6,195 nucleotides of DNA from positions 9,085-15,279 of the forward strand of contig DLME01000031.1 in NCBI GenBank assembly GCA_002479215.1. Reading direction: 5' to 3'. The translations under genes and the position numbers were made by a program. Source of the stretch: Syntrophaceae bacterium UBA7544. GTDB lineage: Bacteria; Desulfobacterota; Syntrophia; Syntrophales; Smithellaceae. Below are positions 1-5,477 of the stretch, in pieces (the first letter of the stretch is position 1; each line of letters begins with the position of its first letter). The notes beneath the pieces are model-generated. The model saw nothing but the letters and a program-made list of their open reading frames with translations, searched no databases and was not told where the DNA came from.

Positions 1-309
1 AATCCAGCCCTCGCCAAAGGCATCCTGATTAATGAGTGCCGGTTCTTCTTCCAGCTTATTATTCACGGCGATAACTTCTCCGCTCACCGGTGCGTAAACA
101 TCGGATACCGATTTTACGGATTCCACAACGGCCACGGAATCACCTTTAGTTACTTTTTTTCCTATCGGCGGTAGTTCGACAAATACTATATCGGTGAGCA
201 TTTCCTGTGCGTAAGCGGTTATGCCAACAACAACAGTGTCGTCACCATTATCTTTTACCCATTCGTGATCCTGGGAATAGACTCTATCTGTCGGGTTTTG
301 TTTGGACAT
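1..309 (-). CDS. gcvH: Glycine cleavage system H protein (partial, C-terminus cut by the window edge)
   Basis: H protein is the mobile carrier of the glycine cleavage system. Its lipoyl arm takes the aminomethyl group from P protein (glycine decarboxylase), presents it to T protein, and is reoxidised by L protein in the cytoplasm. The 103 codons present read without interruption; family members are usually about 125-130 residues, so roughly the last 25 are missing. The hallmark lipoylation motif [12 protein letters not shown] spans residues 63-74, with K66 as the expected lipoyl lysine. The N-terminal segment with HEWV (15-18), and [13 protein letters not shown] (38-50), are also typical. The ATG at 309 is preceded by a strong ribosome site, AAGGAGAGG (minus strand, 326-318), 8 bases upstream. 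The gene lies 21 bp after gcvT on the same strand, so the two are probably co-transcribed. Family and function are clear; only the C-terminus is unseen. Confidence 0.96.
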   Translation of the reverse strand, partial: MSKQNPTDRVYSQDHEWVKDNGDDTVVVGITAYAQEMLTDIVFVELPPIGKKVTKGDSVAVVESVKSVSDVYAPVSGEVIAVNNKLEEEPALINQDAFGEGWI

Positions 310-330
310 GGTTTTTTCCTCTCCTTAATT

Positions 331-1428
331 TTATTTTGGCCTTTTATAAAACGGAATCTTAACGGTTTTTGCCGGATTCATTGAGTCGCGAATCTCGATA
401 GAAATTTCCGTTTCCGGCGCGCTGAAAGCAATATCGATGAACGCCAAGCCGATTGCTTTGTTTAATGTGGGCGAAAATGTTCCGGAAGTCACAATGCCGA
501 TTTCTCTCTCCCCAGCAAATACTTTATAACCGTGGCGGGCTATTCCGCGGCCGGTCATTTCCAAACCTACCAGCTTTTTCTTAATGCCTGAATTTTTTTT
601 CGCTTTAAGTACTGCTGAACCGATAAATCCTTTATTCCAATCAATGAGCCAGCTATAAGGTACTTGCAACGGAGTCACCGTTTCCGTCATGTCCTGGCCG
701 TTGAGCATCATGCCTGCTTCCAGGCGCAATGTATCTCGCGCTCCTAATCCTACTGGTTTCAGGCCAAAACTAACACCTGCGACCATAAGTTTATCCCAGA
801 TATCTCCAATAACATTGGCGGCGGCATAGATTTCAAATCCGTCTTCACCGGTGTAACCGCTGCGGGAAATGATGGACGGTATTCCCGATACCTGGGATTC
901 AAAAAAATGATAGAAGCGCAAATTCTTCAAATTATCAGAGGTCAGTGTTTGCAAAATTTCTTCAGCACGCGGACCCTGCAAATCCAGCTTGCCTGTTTTA
1001 TTGCTGATATCTTTTAAATTGCAATCAAATTCCTTGTCTCGGTGAATAGATTTTATCCATTGCCAATCGCGGTTTTTAGTGGTGGCATTAGTTACCAGCA
1101 TATAAGAATCTTTTGCCATTTTATAGACGGTCAGGTCGTCAATAATGCCACCTTCATAGTTGAGCAAAGCAGAGAGTTTAATTTGTCCTATTTCCTGATC
1201 AGCTAGATTTCTGGTCAAAACCAATTGTAAAAGATCAATAGCCTGCGGGCCTTTGACTTCGATCTCTCCCATGTGGCAGATGTCAAAAAGGCCGGCGGCG
1301 TTTCTGGTTGCTTTGTGTTCATCGATAACATTGGTGTATTGCACGGGCATGGCCCAGCCGCCAAAATCAATTATTTTGGCATTTAGGGTAACATGTTTTT
1401 CATACAATGGTGTCTTTTCCAGTTTCAT
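331..1428 (-). CDS. gcvT: Glycine cleavage system T protein (aminomethyltransferase)
   Basis: T protein releases ammonia from the aminomethyl group on lipoyl-H protein and transfers the one-carbon unit to tetrahydrofolate, giving 5,10-methylene-THF. The 365 residues match the usual full length (about 360-370). The N-terminal folate-binding GCV_T region runs from about residue 8 to 265, and the C-terminal barrel domain from about 285 to 362. Visible family motifs are GGWAMPVQY (23-31), GGIIDDLTVYK (93-103, containing the conserved acidic residue that binds folate and assists catalysis), DLQGP (149-153), SRSGYTGEDGFEIY (188-201) and GLGARDTLRLEAGM (227-240). The ATG at 1428 overlaps the stop codon of the upstream zinc-ribbon gene (ATGA). 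No Shine-Dalgarno sequence precedes it (AT-rich GCTTGGTTAA), so translation probably depends on coupling to the upstream gene. The gcvH gene follows 21 bp downstream. Family members that act on sarcosine or dimethylglycine share this fold, but the adjacent gcvH makes gcvT the secure call. Confidence 0.97.
   Translation of the reverse strand: MKLEKTPLYEKHVTLNAKIIDFGGWAMPVQYTNVIDEHKATRNAAGLFDICHMGEIEVKGPQAIDLLQLVLTRNLADQEIGQIKLSALLNYEGGIIDDLTVYKMAKDSYMLVTNATTKNRDWQWIKSIHRDKEFDCNLKDISNKTGKLDLQGPRAEEILQTLTSDNLKNLRFYHFFESQVSGIPSIISRSGYTGEDGFEIYAAANVIGDIWDKLMVAGVSFGLKPVGLGARDTLRLEAGMMLNGQDMTETVTPLQVPYSWLIDWNKGFIGSAVLKAKKNSGIKKKLVGLEMTGRGIARHGYKVFAGEREIGIVTSGTFSPTLNKAIGLAFIDIAFSAPETEISIEIRDSMNPAKTVKIPFYKRPK
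1425..1428 (-). promoter_or_regulatory. ATGA stop/start overlap coupling the zinc-ribbon gene to gcvT
   Basis: On the minus strand the four bases ATGA contain the start codon of gcvT (1428-1426) and the TGA stop of the upstream zinc-ribbon gene (1427-1425). No purine-rich ribosome site is visible just upstream of this ATG. The arrangement is typical of translational coupling by a terminating ribosome. The overlap is seen directly; coupling is inferred. Confidence 0.75.
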
Positions 1429-1757
1429 TTAACCAAGCATTTAAAAATTAGAGATAGAATAATGAGAAGTAAACAAACCGCCAAAAAAAAATAACGCTTT
1501 CGGGAAGCTTTACTGCCCAGCACAATCTGCCCGCAATGCCGGCAAATAGTAAATTTTGATGTAATTTTTCCCTGGCAAAAGGGGCAAAGCAGAGTTTTTG
1601 GTTCCACCTTGGTTTCACGCCGGGTAATGTTTCTCTCGAGTTCGGTATGAATATTATAATGCCAGTTGCAATCCAGTGTAGGGCATTTGTTCTGCGCCGG
1701 CAGATTGTCTGTCCAAACGAAAGATTTGTTACATTGCGGGCACTGAATTTTTAACAT
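1425..1757 (-). CDS. Small double zinc-ribbon protein with a C-terminal membrane helix, function unknown
   Basis: I do not recognise a named family for this 110-residue protein. Two Cys4 zinc-ribbon candidates are visible. The first uses C6-X2-C9 and C25-X4-C30 and loosely resembles the MJ0042-type N-terminal ribbon. The second uses C58-X2-C61 and C72-X2-C75 (CPFC and CRHC-G). A charged linker (about 39-55) separates them. Residues 89-105 form a strongly hydrophobic helix flanked by basic residues (K83, R86-K87-R88), followed by a five-residue tail, so the ribbons are probably cytoplasmic and tail-anchored to the inner membrane. The ATG at 1757 has GGAG (1771-1768) 10 bases upstream. The gene overlaps gcvT by four bases and lies 125 bp after def. 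That position suggests co-expression with glycine cleavage, but no biochemical role can be read from the sequence. The ordered Cys pattern, the ribosome site and the tight overlap argue that it is a real gene. Confidence 0.85.
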   Translation of the reverse strand: MLKIQCPQCNKSFVWTDNLPAQNKCPTLDCNWHYNIHTELERNITRRETKVEPKTLLCPFCQGKITSKFTICRHCGQIVLGSKASRKRYFFLAVCLLLIILSLIFKCLVK

Positions 1758-1767
1758 GGGATAGCTT

Positions 1768-1850
1768 CTCCGGGGAAAATTAAATGATAGAAAATAACTT
1801 TATTGCATCAGTTTTAATTAATGCCAGAAAACTACTACAACTCCGGGGAG
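1768..1850 (-). repeat. Two direct copies of CCCCGGAG in the def / zinc-ribbon spacer
   Basis: On the minus strand CCCCGGAG occurs near each end of the 125-bp spacer, at about 1848-1841 and 1775-1768, in similar contexts (TCTCCCCGGAG and TTTTCCCCGGAG). The downstream copy contains the GGAG that serves as the ribosome site of the zinc-ribbon gene. The rest of the spacer is AT-rich. Chance or a short duplication explains this as well as regulation does. Confidence 0.3.
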
Positions 1851-1882
1851 ATTTCAAGATTTAATCAAAAATTTTCCATTGA

Positions 1883-2443
1883 TCAACCTTGAAAAAGCTT
1901 TCCAAAAAAGTCTTGTTTGTCTTTGGGATAATAGAGATTGCCTCCGTAATCGACGATTAGTTTACCATCCAGATGGTCCAGCTCGTGTTGTATAACACGG
2001 GCGACGTAATCCATATACTTCTTGTTAATTTTTTCTCCCTTTTCATTCAAGGCACGAACTTTTATTTCGGGGAAGCGGCTGACCTCCACCTGAATTTCCG
2101 GGCAAGATAAACAACCTTCAGCCATATCTACTTTTTCGCCGCGCGCCTGAGTAATGCGTGGGTTAATCAAAATTTCAAAATCATCGGGACTTTTTACTTT
2201 CCCCCCTTCACCGAAGCCTTTATTGCGGAAAACGAATATTCTTTTGTTAATGCCTATTTGCGGAGCGGCAAGCCCCGAAGCGTCATCTCTGCCCAGAAAC
2301 GAATCAACCAGAGTTTGGATTACTTCTCGCGATTCTTTATCCAGCGGCACAGGCACTTCCACGGATTTTTTTCTTAAGATGGAGGTGTCTTTTTCGTTGA
2401 GTCCTTCATTATTCCATAATGTTAAAACTTTATCTTTAGGCAT
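1883..2443 (-). CDS. def: Peptide deformylase
   Basis: This metallohydrolase removes the N-formyl group from the initiator methionine of nascent chains at the ribosome. All three family motifs are present: GLAAPQIG (residues 57-64, with Q62), EGCLS (109-113) and HELDH (153-157). C111, H153 and H157 are the expected metal ligands and E154 the catalytic acid/base. At 186 residues it is slightly longer than many bacterial deformylases (about 160-180). Much of the extra length is a Gly/Lys-rich segment (about 73-90) between the first two motifs. Motif 2 continues as EGCLSCPE, with a second cysteine (C114) where valine is commoner. The ATG at 2443 follows a weak ribosome site, GGTGAAG, and a good promoter candidate lies just upstream (2474-2502). 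The usual partner fmt (Met-tRNA formyltransferase) is not in view. The gene is probably first in the unit leading to the zinc-ribbon gene, gcvT and gcvH. Confidence 0.96.
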   Translation of the reverse strand: MPKDKVLTLWNNEGLNEKDTSILRKKSVEVPVPLDKESREVIQTLVDSFLGRDDASGLAAPQIGINKRIFVFRNKGFGEGGKVKSPDDFEILINPRITQARGEKVDMAEGCLSCPEIQVEVSRFPEIKVRALNEKGEKINKKYMDYVARVIQHELDHLDGKLIVDYGGNLYYPKDKQDFFGKLFQG

Positions 2444-2473
2444 GTAGCTTCACCGGGACCTTGTTTTTTGCGG

Positions 2474-2502
2474 CATATATCACTTATTACGCGTTATATC
2501 AA
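2474..2502 (-). promoter_or_regulatory. Candidate sigma70-type promoter for def
   Basis: Reading on the minus strand, TTGATA (2502-2497, five of six matches to the -35 consensus) is followed by a 17-base spacer and TATATG (2479-2474, four of six to the -10 consensus). A start near 2467 would leave a leader of about 24 bases before the def ATG. The -35 box ends only 7 bases from the inverted-repeat element. This is a consensus match only. Confidence 0.5.
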
Positions 2503-2509
2503 GGAATGA

Positions 2510-2631
2510 CGGCATCGTAAAAAGTCCATCTGTTGTGTTCGGCTTCATCCCTCGTCGTTGCGAAGTAGGCTCAAGTACGCCTCACTCCTCGGGAATTACC
2601 TGCCTTGCATCGGCAGCTTTTTACGAAGCCG
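2510..2631. repeat. Extragenic inverted-repeat element (122 bp, MITE-like)
   Basis: The ends are CGGCATCGTAAAAAG (2510-2524) and CTTTTTACGAAGCCG (2617-2631), inverted copies of each other at 14 of 15 positions. The only mismatch is at 2514. Inside are shorter pairings, such as CTGCC (2600-2604) with GGCAG (2612-2616). A second copy of the arm end, CGGCTTC at 2540-2546, can pair with GAAGCCG at 2625-2631. No open reading frame of note lies within it and no clear target-site duplication flanks it. I recall similar sequences (CGTAAAAAG ends, inner TCATCCCTCGTCG-like and CTCACTCCTCGG-like tracts) as dispersed intergenic repeats in Desulfobacterota. A mobile or transposase-mobilised origin is inferred. 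Confidence 0.7.
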
Positions 2632-2684
2632 CTCTGGATGGATTACGTTTATAACTTTTTACAAATTCATTAAGTAATAGTAGC

Positions 2685-2736
2685 TTGCAATAGTCATATA
2701 TCTTTTGTTAAATAATAAAGAAGCAAGTTATATAAC
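2685..2736 (+). promoter_or_regulatory. Weak promoter candidates for the radical SAM / selA / rluD unit
   Basis: Two overlapping options exist. TTGCAA (2685-2690) plus TTAAAT (2708-2713), with a 17-base spacer, has four of six matches in each box and would give a leader of about 25 bases. Alternatively TATAAC (2731-2736, five of six to the -10 consensus) has only a poor -35 partner and would start transcription within a few bases of the ATG at 2746. The sequence does not decide between them. Confidence 0.3.
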
Positions 2737-2745
2737 CTGAATTGT

Positions 2746-4017
2746 ATGGATTTAAATTTGATTACTCAAATTGTTACTAAAATAGCGAAAAGGGAATTTG
2801 CTCGCGCCCTGAAATTTGAAGAGGGAAGCTTGCCGGCATTGCCCCGCTGCGCCGACGAAAAACTGCGCCTTCTTTATCTGCATATTCCCTTCTGCGAAGA
2901 ACTTTGCCCTTATTGTTCTTTTCATAGGATAGCTTTTACGGAGCAACTTGCCCGAAAATATTTTAAAGCTCTGCGGCAGGAAATTAATCTTTACCGGGAA
3001 AAGGGATATAAATTCAGTGGAATTTATGTCGGCGGCGGCACCCCAACGGTGCTGATTGACGAGCTTGCCGAAACGTTGCGTTTGGCGCAGGAAAGCTTTC
3101 CCATCAGAGAAATATCGGTAGAAACAAATCCCAATCACTTAACTTCGAGAAATATTGAAATTTTACAGCAAAGTGGTGTCCAAAGATTGTCTGTGGGCGT
3201 GCAGACTTTCAATGATGATTTACTCAAAAAAATCGGACGCTATGAAAGATACGGATCAGGTGAGGCTATTGCGGAAAAACTCAAAAACACGCGAGGGTCA
3301 TTTGATACTTTAAATGCCGATATGATTTTTAATATTCCCGCACAAACGCAGGGAATTCTTGATGCTGATCTGGAAGTTTTACTTAATTTAAACATGGATC
3401 AAATTACGTTTTATCCTTTGATGGTTTCAACTATAACGCAAGAATTAATGGAGAAGACTATCGGAGAAGTTGATTTTAAAGGGGAACAGAAATTATACAA
3501 GCTGATAGTCAAGCGCCTGGAAAAAAATTATAATTTTTCTTCGGCCTGGTGCTTTTCTCGGAAAAAGAAAGATAGTTCTCTCATTGATGAATATGTTGTA
3601 GATTACGATGAGTACGCGGGTCTGGGGAGCGGCGCCATAGGTTATCTTAATGGTGTTTGTTATTCCAACACGTTTAATATTGAAGAGTATATCGCCCGCC
3701 TCGATCATGGTAATTTGCCGCTTCTGGCTTCCCGCGGGTTTGATCTTCATGACCAAATGAGCTATGATTTCTTAATGAAATTATTTAGCACGAAATTGGA
3801 TATTGCGGCGTTGGAAGAAAAATATAACGGTAAGTTTTTAAAAACATTATGGAAGGAAATAGCTTTATTTGAAATAGTCAGGGCTTTGCGCTATTTCCCG
3901 CTCCATTTGCGTCTAACGCCGAAAGGCCGTTACCTCTGGGTAATAATGATGAGGGAGTTTTATATTGCCGTGAACAACTTCCGTGATTATTGTCGCAAGC
4001 AAGCCGGTATTGTATAA
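2746..4017 (+). CDS. HemN/HemW-like radical SAM protein (coproporphyrinogen III oxidase family), exact role unknown
   Basis: The protein has 423 residues. Its radical SAM core carries the cluster motif C50-X3-C54-X2-C57 within LYLHIPFCEELCPYCSF (43-59), so it should bind a 4Fe-4S cluster and cleave S-adenosylmethionine. Other family landmarks are GGGTP (96-100), VETNPN (125-130), LSVGVQTFNDDLL (148-160) and ADMIFNIPAQT (191-201). A helical C-terminal region (about 330-423) fits the HemN C-terminal domain. After C57 comes S-F rather than the fourth cysteine of true HemN (CXC), which is HemW-like. However, the heme-binding HNXXYW motif of HemW is absent: the matching region reads DEYVVDYDEYAGLGSGAIG (281-299). 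It is therefore neither a standard coproporphyrinogen dehydrogenase nor a standard heme chaperone. About 40 residues precede the core. The ATG at 2746 lacks a Shine-Dalgarno sequence. selA follows after 22 bp. The superfamily is certain, the substrate is not. Confidence 0.9.
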   Translation: MDLNLITQIVTKIAKREFARALKFEEGSLPALPRCADEKLRLLYLHIPFCEELCPYCSFHRIAFTEQLARKYFKALRQEINLYREKGYKFSGIYVGGGTPTVLIDELAETLRLAQESFPIREISVETNPNHLTSRNIEILQQSGVQRLSVGVQTFNDDLLKKIGRYERYGSGEAIAEKLKNTRGSFDTLNADMIFNIPAQTQGILDADLEVLLNLNMDQITFYPLMVSTITQELMEKTIGEVDFKGEQKLYKLIVKRLEKNYNFSSAWCFSRKKKDSSLIDEYVVDYDEYAGLGSGAIGYLNGVCYSNTFNIEEYIARLDHGNLPLLASRGFDLHDQMSYDFLMKLFSTKLDIAALEEKYNGKFLKTLWKEIALFEIVRALRYFPLHLRLTPKGRYLWVIMMREFYIAVNNFRDYCRKQAGIV

Positions 4018-4039
4018 TTTTCGTCGAGAAAAAATATTT

Positions 4040-5455
4040 ATGGATGAGCGAAGAAAAGAAATGCTGAAGAAACTGCCGAAAATTGACGAAGTTATTCTAT
4101 TTTTGGAAAAGCAGGATATCTATGCTCTGGCGCCGCGCAATATTGTCAAAGAAACCTGCCGGATGGTTGTGCAAAATTTGAGGGATAAGATTGTTGAGGC
4201 CGGAAAAAAAGGACTTGTGAAGGTTTCTTATGATGCGGCAATCGTTGCCGGAGAAGTGGAAAGATTAATAAGAGGATTGCACCGCTATAACTTGCGCCGC
4301 CTTGTCAATGCCACCGGAGTCGTCCTGCATACCAATCTTGGCCGCGCTCCTCTTTGCCCGGAAGCTCTGCAAAGAATTTTAGAGGTGGGCAAAGGCTATT
4401 CCAATTTGGAATTTGATTTGATTAAAGGTGAACGCGGCCAGCGCTACGATCATGTAAACCGATTAATTTGCGCCTTGACCGGTGCACAGGATGTCCTGAT
4501 TGTCAATAATAACGCTGCGGCTGTTTTGCTTGTCCTCAATACTTTGTCGGAAGGCAAAGAAACTATAGTTTCCCGTGGCGAACTTATCGAAATCGGAGGC
4601 GAATTCCGTATTCCGGAAATTATGCGCAAAAGCGCCGCTCGTTTGCGGGAAGTGGGCACAACCAACCGTACGCGCCTGAGTGATTACGAAAAGGCGATAA
4701 ATAAAGAAACCGGCCTGATACTGAAAGTGCACACCAGCAATTTCCGCATTGTGGGCTTTACCGAAGAAGCGGATATGGAATCTCTGGTGGCTTTGGGGCG
4801 AAAACGCCGCATCCCGGTTATGGATGATTTGGGTAGCGGCTGTGTAATCGACCTGGATAATTACGGCCTGGAACATGAACCGACGATTCGCGAGGTTTTA
4901 ACATGCGGGGCTGATGTAGTTACCTTCAGCGGCGATAAACTCCTCGGCGGGCCGCAAGCGGGCATCATTTTAGGAAGAAAAGAAATTCTAGAAAAGATCA
5001 AAAAAAATCCGCTCAACCGCGCACTGAGAATCGACAAATTCACCTTGGCCGCGCTCGAAGCAACACTGATACATTACCTTGATCCCATTGCCGCGGTAAA
5101 AAAGCTTAGGTCATTACGAGCATTGACCGAGCCGGTGGACGTGGTTAAAAAGCGCGCCCGCAAACTGATCAATAAATTGCAGAAATCAAATTTTGACTCT
5201 CTGGAATTTTTCCTGCGAGATGATTTTGCCGCAGCAGGAGGCGGATCTTTGCCGACGCAAAAGATTCCTACTGTTTTGGTCGGGATTAAAAATAAAAAAA
5301 TGTCCGCCAGCCGCATAGAAGAAAAGTTACGCAACCTTGAAATGCCTATCCTTGTCCGGGTAGATAAAGACGAAATCTTCATTGATTTGCGCACTGTTGT
5401 CGAAAATGAATTTGCCTTTATTATTGAGGGCCTGCGTCAAATAGTATCAACTTAA
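4040..5455 (+). CDS. selA: L-seryl-tRNA(Sec) selenium transferase (selenocysteine synthase)
   Basis: SelA is a PLP enzyme that converts Ser-tRNA(Sec) to Sec-tRNA(Sec) using selenophosphate, normally as a large ring-shaped oligomer in the cytoplasm. From the ATG at 4040 the product has 471 residues, close to the usual ~460-470. The N-terminal tRNA-binding domain (about 1-70) opens with the typical LPKIDEV (12-18). The catalytic core shows VNATGVVLHTNLGRAP (89-104), SRGELIEIGGEFRIP (178-192), VGTTNRT (205-211), DDLGSG (262-267) and SGDKLLGGPQAGI (297-309), with K300 as the PLP Schiff-base lysine. An in-frame GTG at 3983 would add 19 residues and overlap the upstream gene by 35 bp. It has no ribosome site and its extra residues look non-homologous, so ATG 4040 is preferred, although its own site (GAG at 4026-4028) is weak. 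The gene sits 22 bp after the radical SAM gene and 22 bp before rluD. selB, selD and tRNA-Sec are not in view. Confidence 0.97.
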   Translation: MDERRKEMLKKLPKIDEVILFLEKQDIYALAPRNIVKETCRMVVQNLRDKIVEAGKKGLVKVSYDAAIVAGEVERLIRGLHRYNLRRLVNATGVVLHTNLGRAPLCPEALQRILEVGKGYSNLEFDLIKGERGQRYDHVNRLICALTGAQDVLIVNNNAAAVLLVLNTLSEGKETIVSRGELIEIGGEFRIPEIMRKSAARLREVGTTNRTRLSDYEKAINKETGLILKVHTSNFRIVGFTEEADMESLVALGRKRRIPVMDDLGSGCVIDLDNYGLEHEPTIREVLTCGADVVTFSGDKLLGGPQAGIILGRKEILEKIKKNPLNRALRIDKFTLAALEATLIHYLDPIAAVKKLRSLRALTEPVDVVKKRARKLINKLQKSNFDSLEFFLRDDFAAAGGGSLPTQKIPTVLVGIKNKKMSASRIEEKLRNLEMPILVRVDKDEIFIDLRTVVENEFAFIIEGLRQIVST

Positions 5456-5468
5456 CTTGTGATTTTGC

Positions 5469-5472
5469 GGAG
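5469..5472 (+). promoter_or_regulatory. Ribosome binding site that fixes the TTG start of rluD
   Basis: GGAG sits 5 bases before TTG at 5478 in the frame of the pseudouridine synthase. This frame opens only after a TGA at 5460-5462, and its first in-frame ATG is at residue 105, inside the catalytic domain, so a non-ATG start is required. This TTG is the best-supported choice; TTG 5499 is an alternative without such a site. Confidence 0.65.
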
Positions 5473-5477
5473 TCAAA

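Larger units (their letters stand above)
2444..2745. other. Divergent intergenic region between the def operon and the radical SAM operon
   Basis: These 302 bases contain no credible gene. From left to right they hold the short def leader, the leftward def promoter candidate, the inverted-repeat element, and an AT-rich stretch (about 2641-2745) with rightward promoter candidates. Within the last part, ACTTTTTAC at 2654-2662 resembles the inner part of the element's right arm and could be a decayed extra end. No tRNA, riboswitch or terminator was recognised. Confidence 0.7.

Noticed and set aside
1758..1882. Glycine riboswitch upstream of the gcv genes
   Set aside because: The spacer is short and AT-rich and shows none of the conserved aptamer segments expected of the gcvT-type riboswitch.
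1852..1894. Inverted repeat TTTCAAG / CTTGAAA around the def stop codon as a terminator
   Set aside because: The stem is only 7 bp and AT-rich, the loop is 29 bases, and no run of T follows on the minus strand, so it is not a convincing intrinsic terminator.
2154..2447. Plus-strand open frame of 97 codons across def
   Set aside because: It lies antisense to the clearly conserved deformylase, has no recognisable domain, and is best explained as a shadow frame.
2444..2745. CRISPR array or tRNA gene in the intergenic region
   Set aside because: There is only one inverted-repeat unit with no regularly spaced direct repeats, and no cloverleaf or T-loop consensus is visible.
2752..3138. Minus-strand open frame of 128 codons within the radical SAM gene
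   Set aside because: It is antisense to the radical SAM core motifs and its translation shows no family features.
3983..4039. GTG-started N-terminal extension of SelA
   Set aside because: The 19 extra residues overlap the upstream gene, lack a ribosome site and do not resemble the SelA N-terminus; ATG 4040 fits family length.
4463..4876. Minus-strand open frame of 137 codons within selA
   Set aside because: It is antisense to the conserved SelA catalytic core; codon structure on the plus strand explains it.
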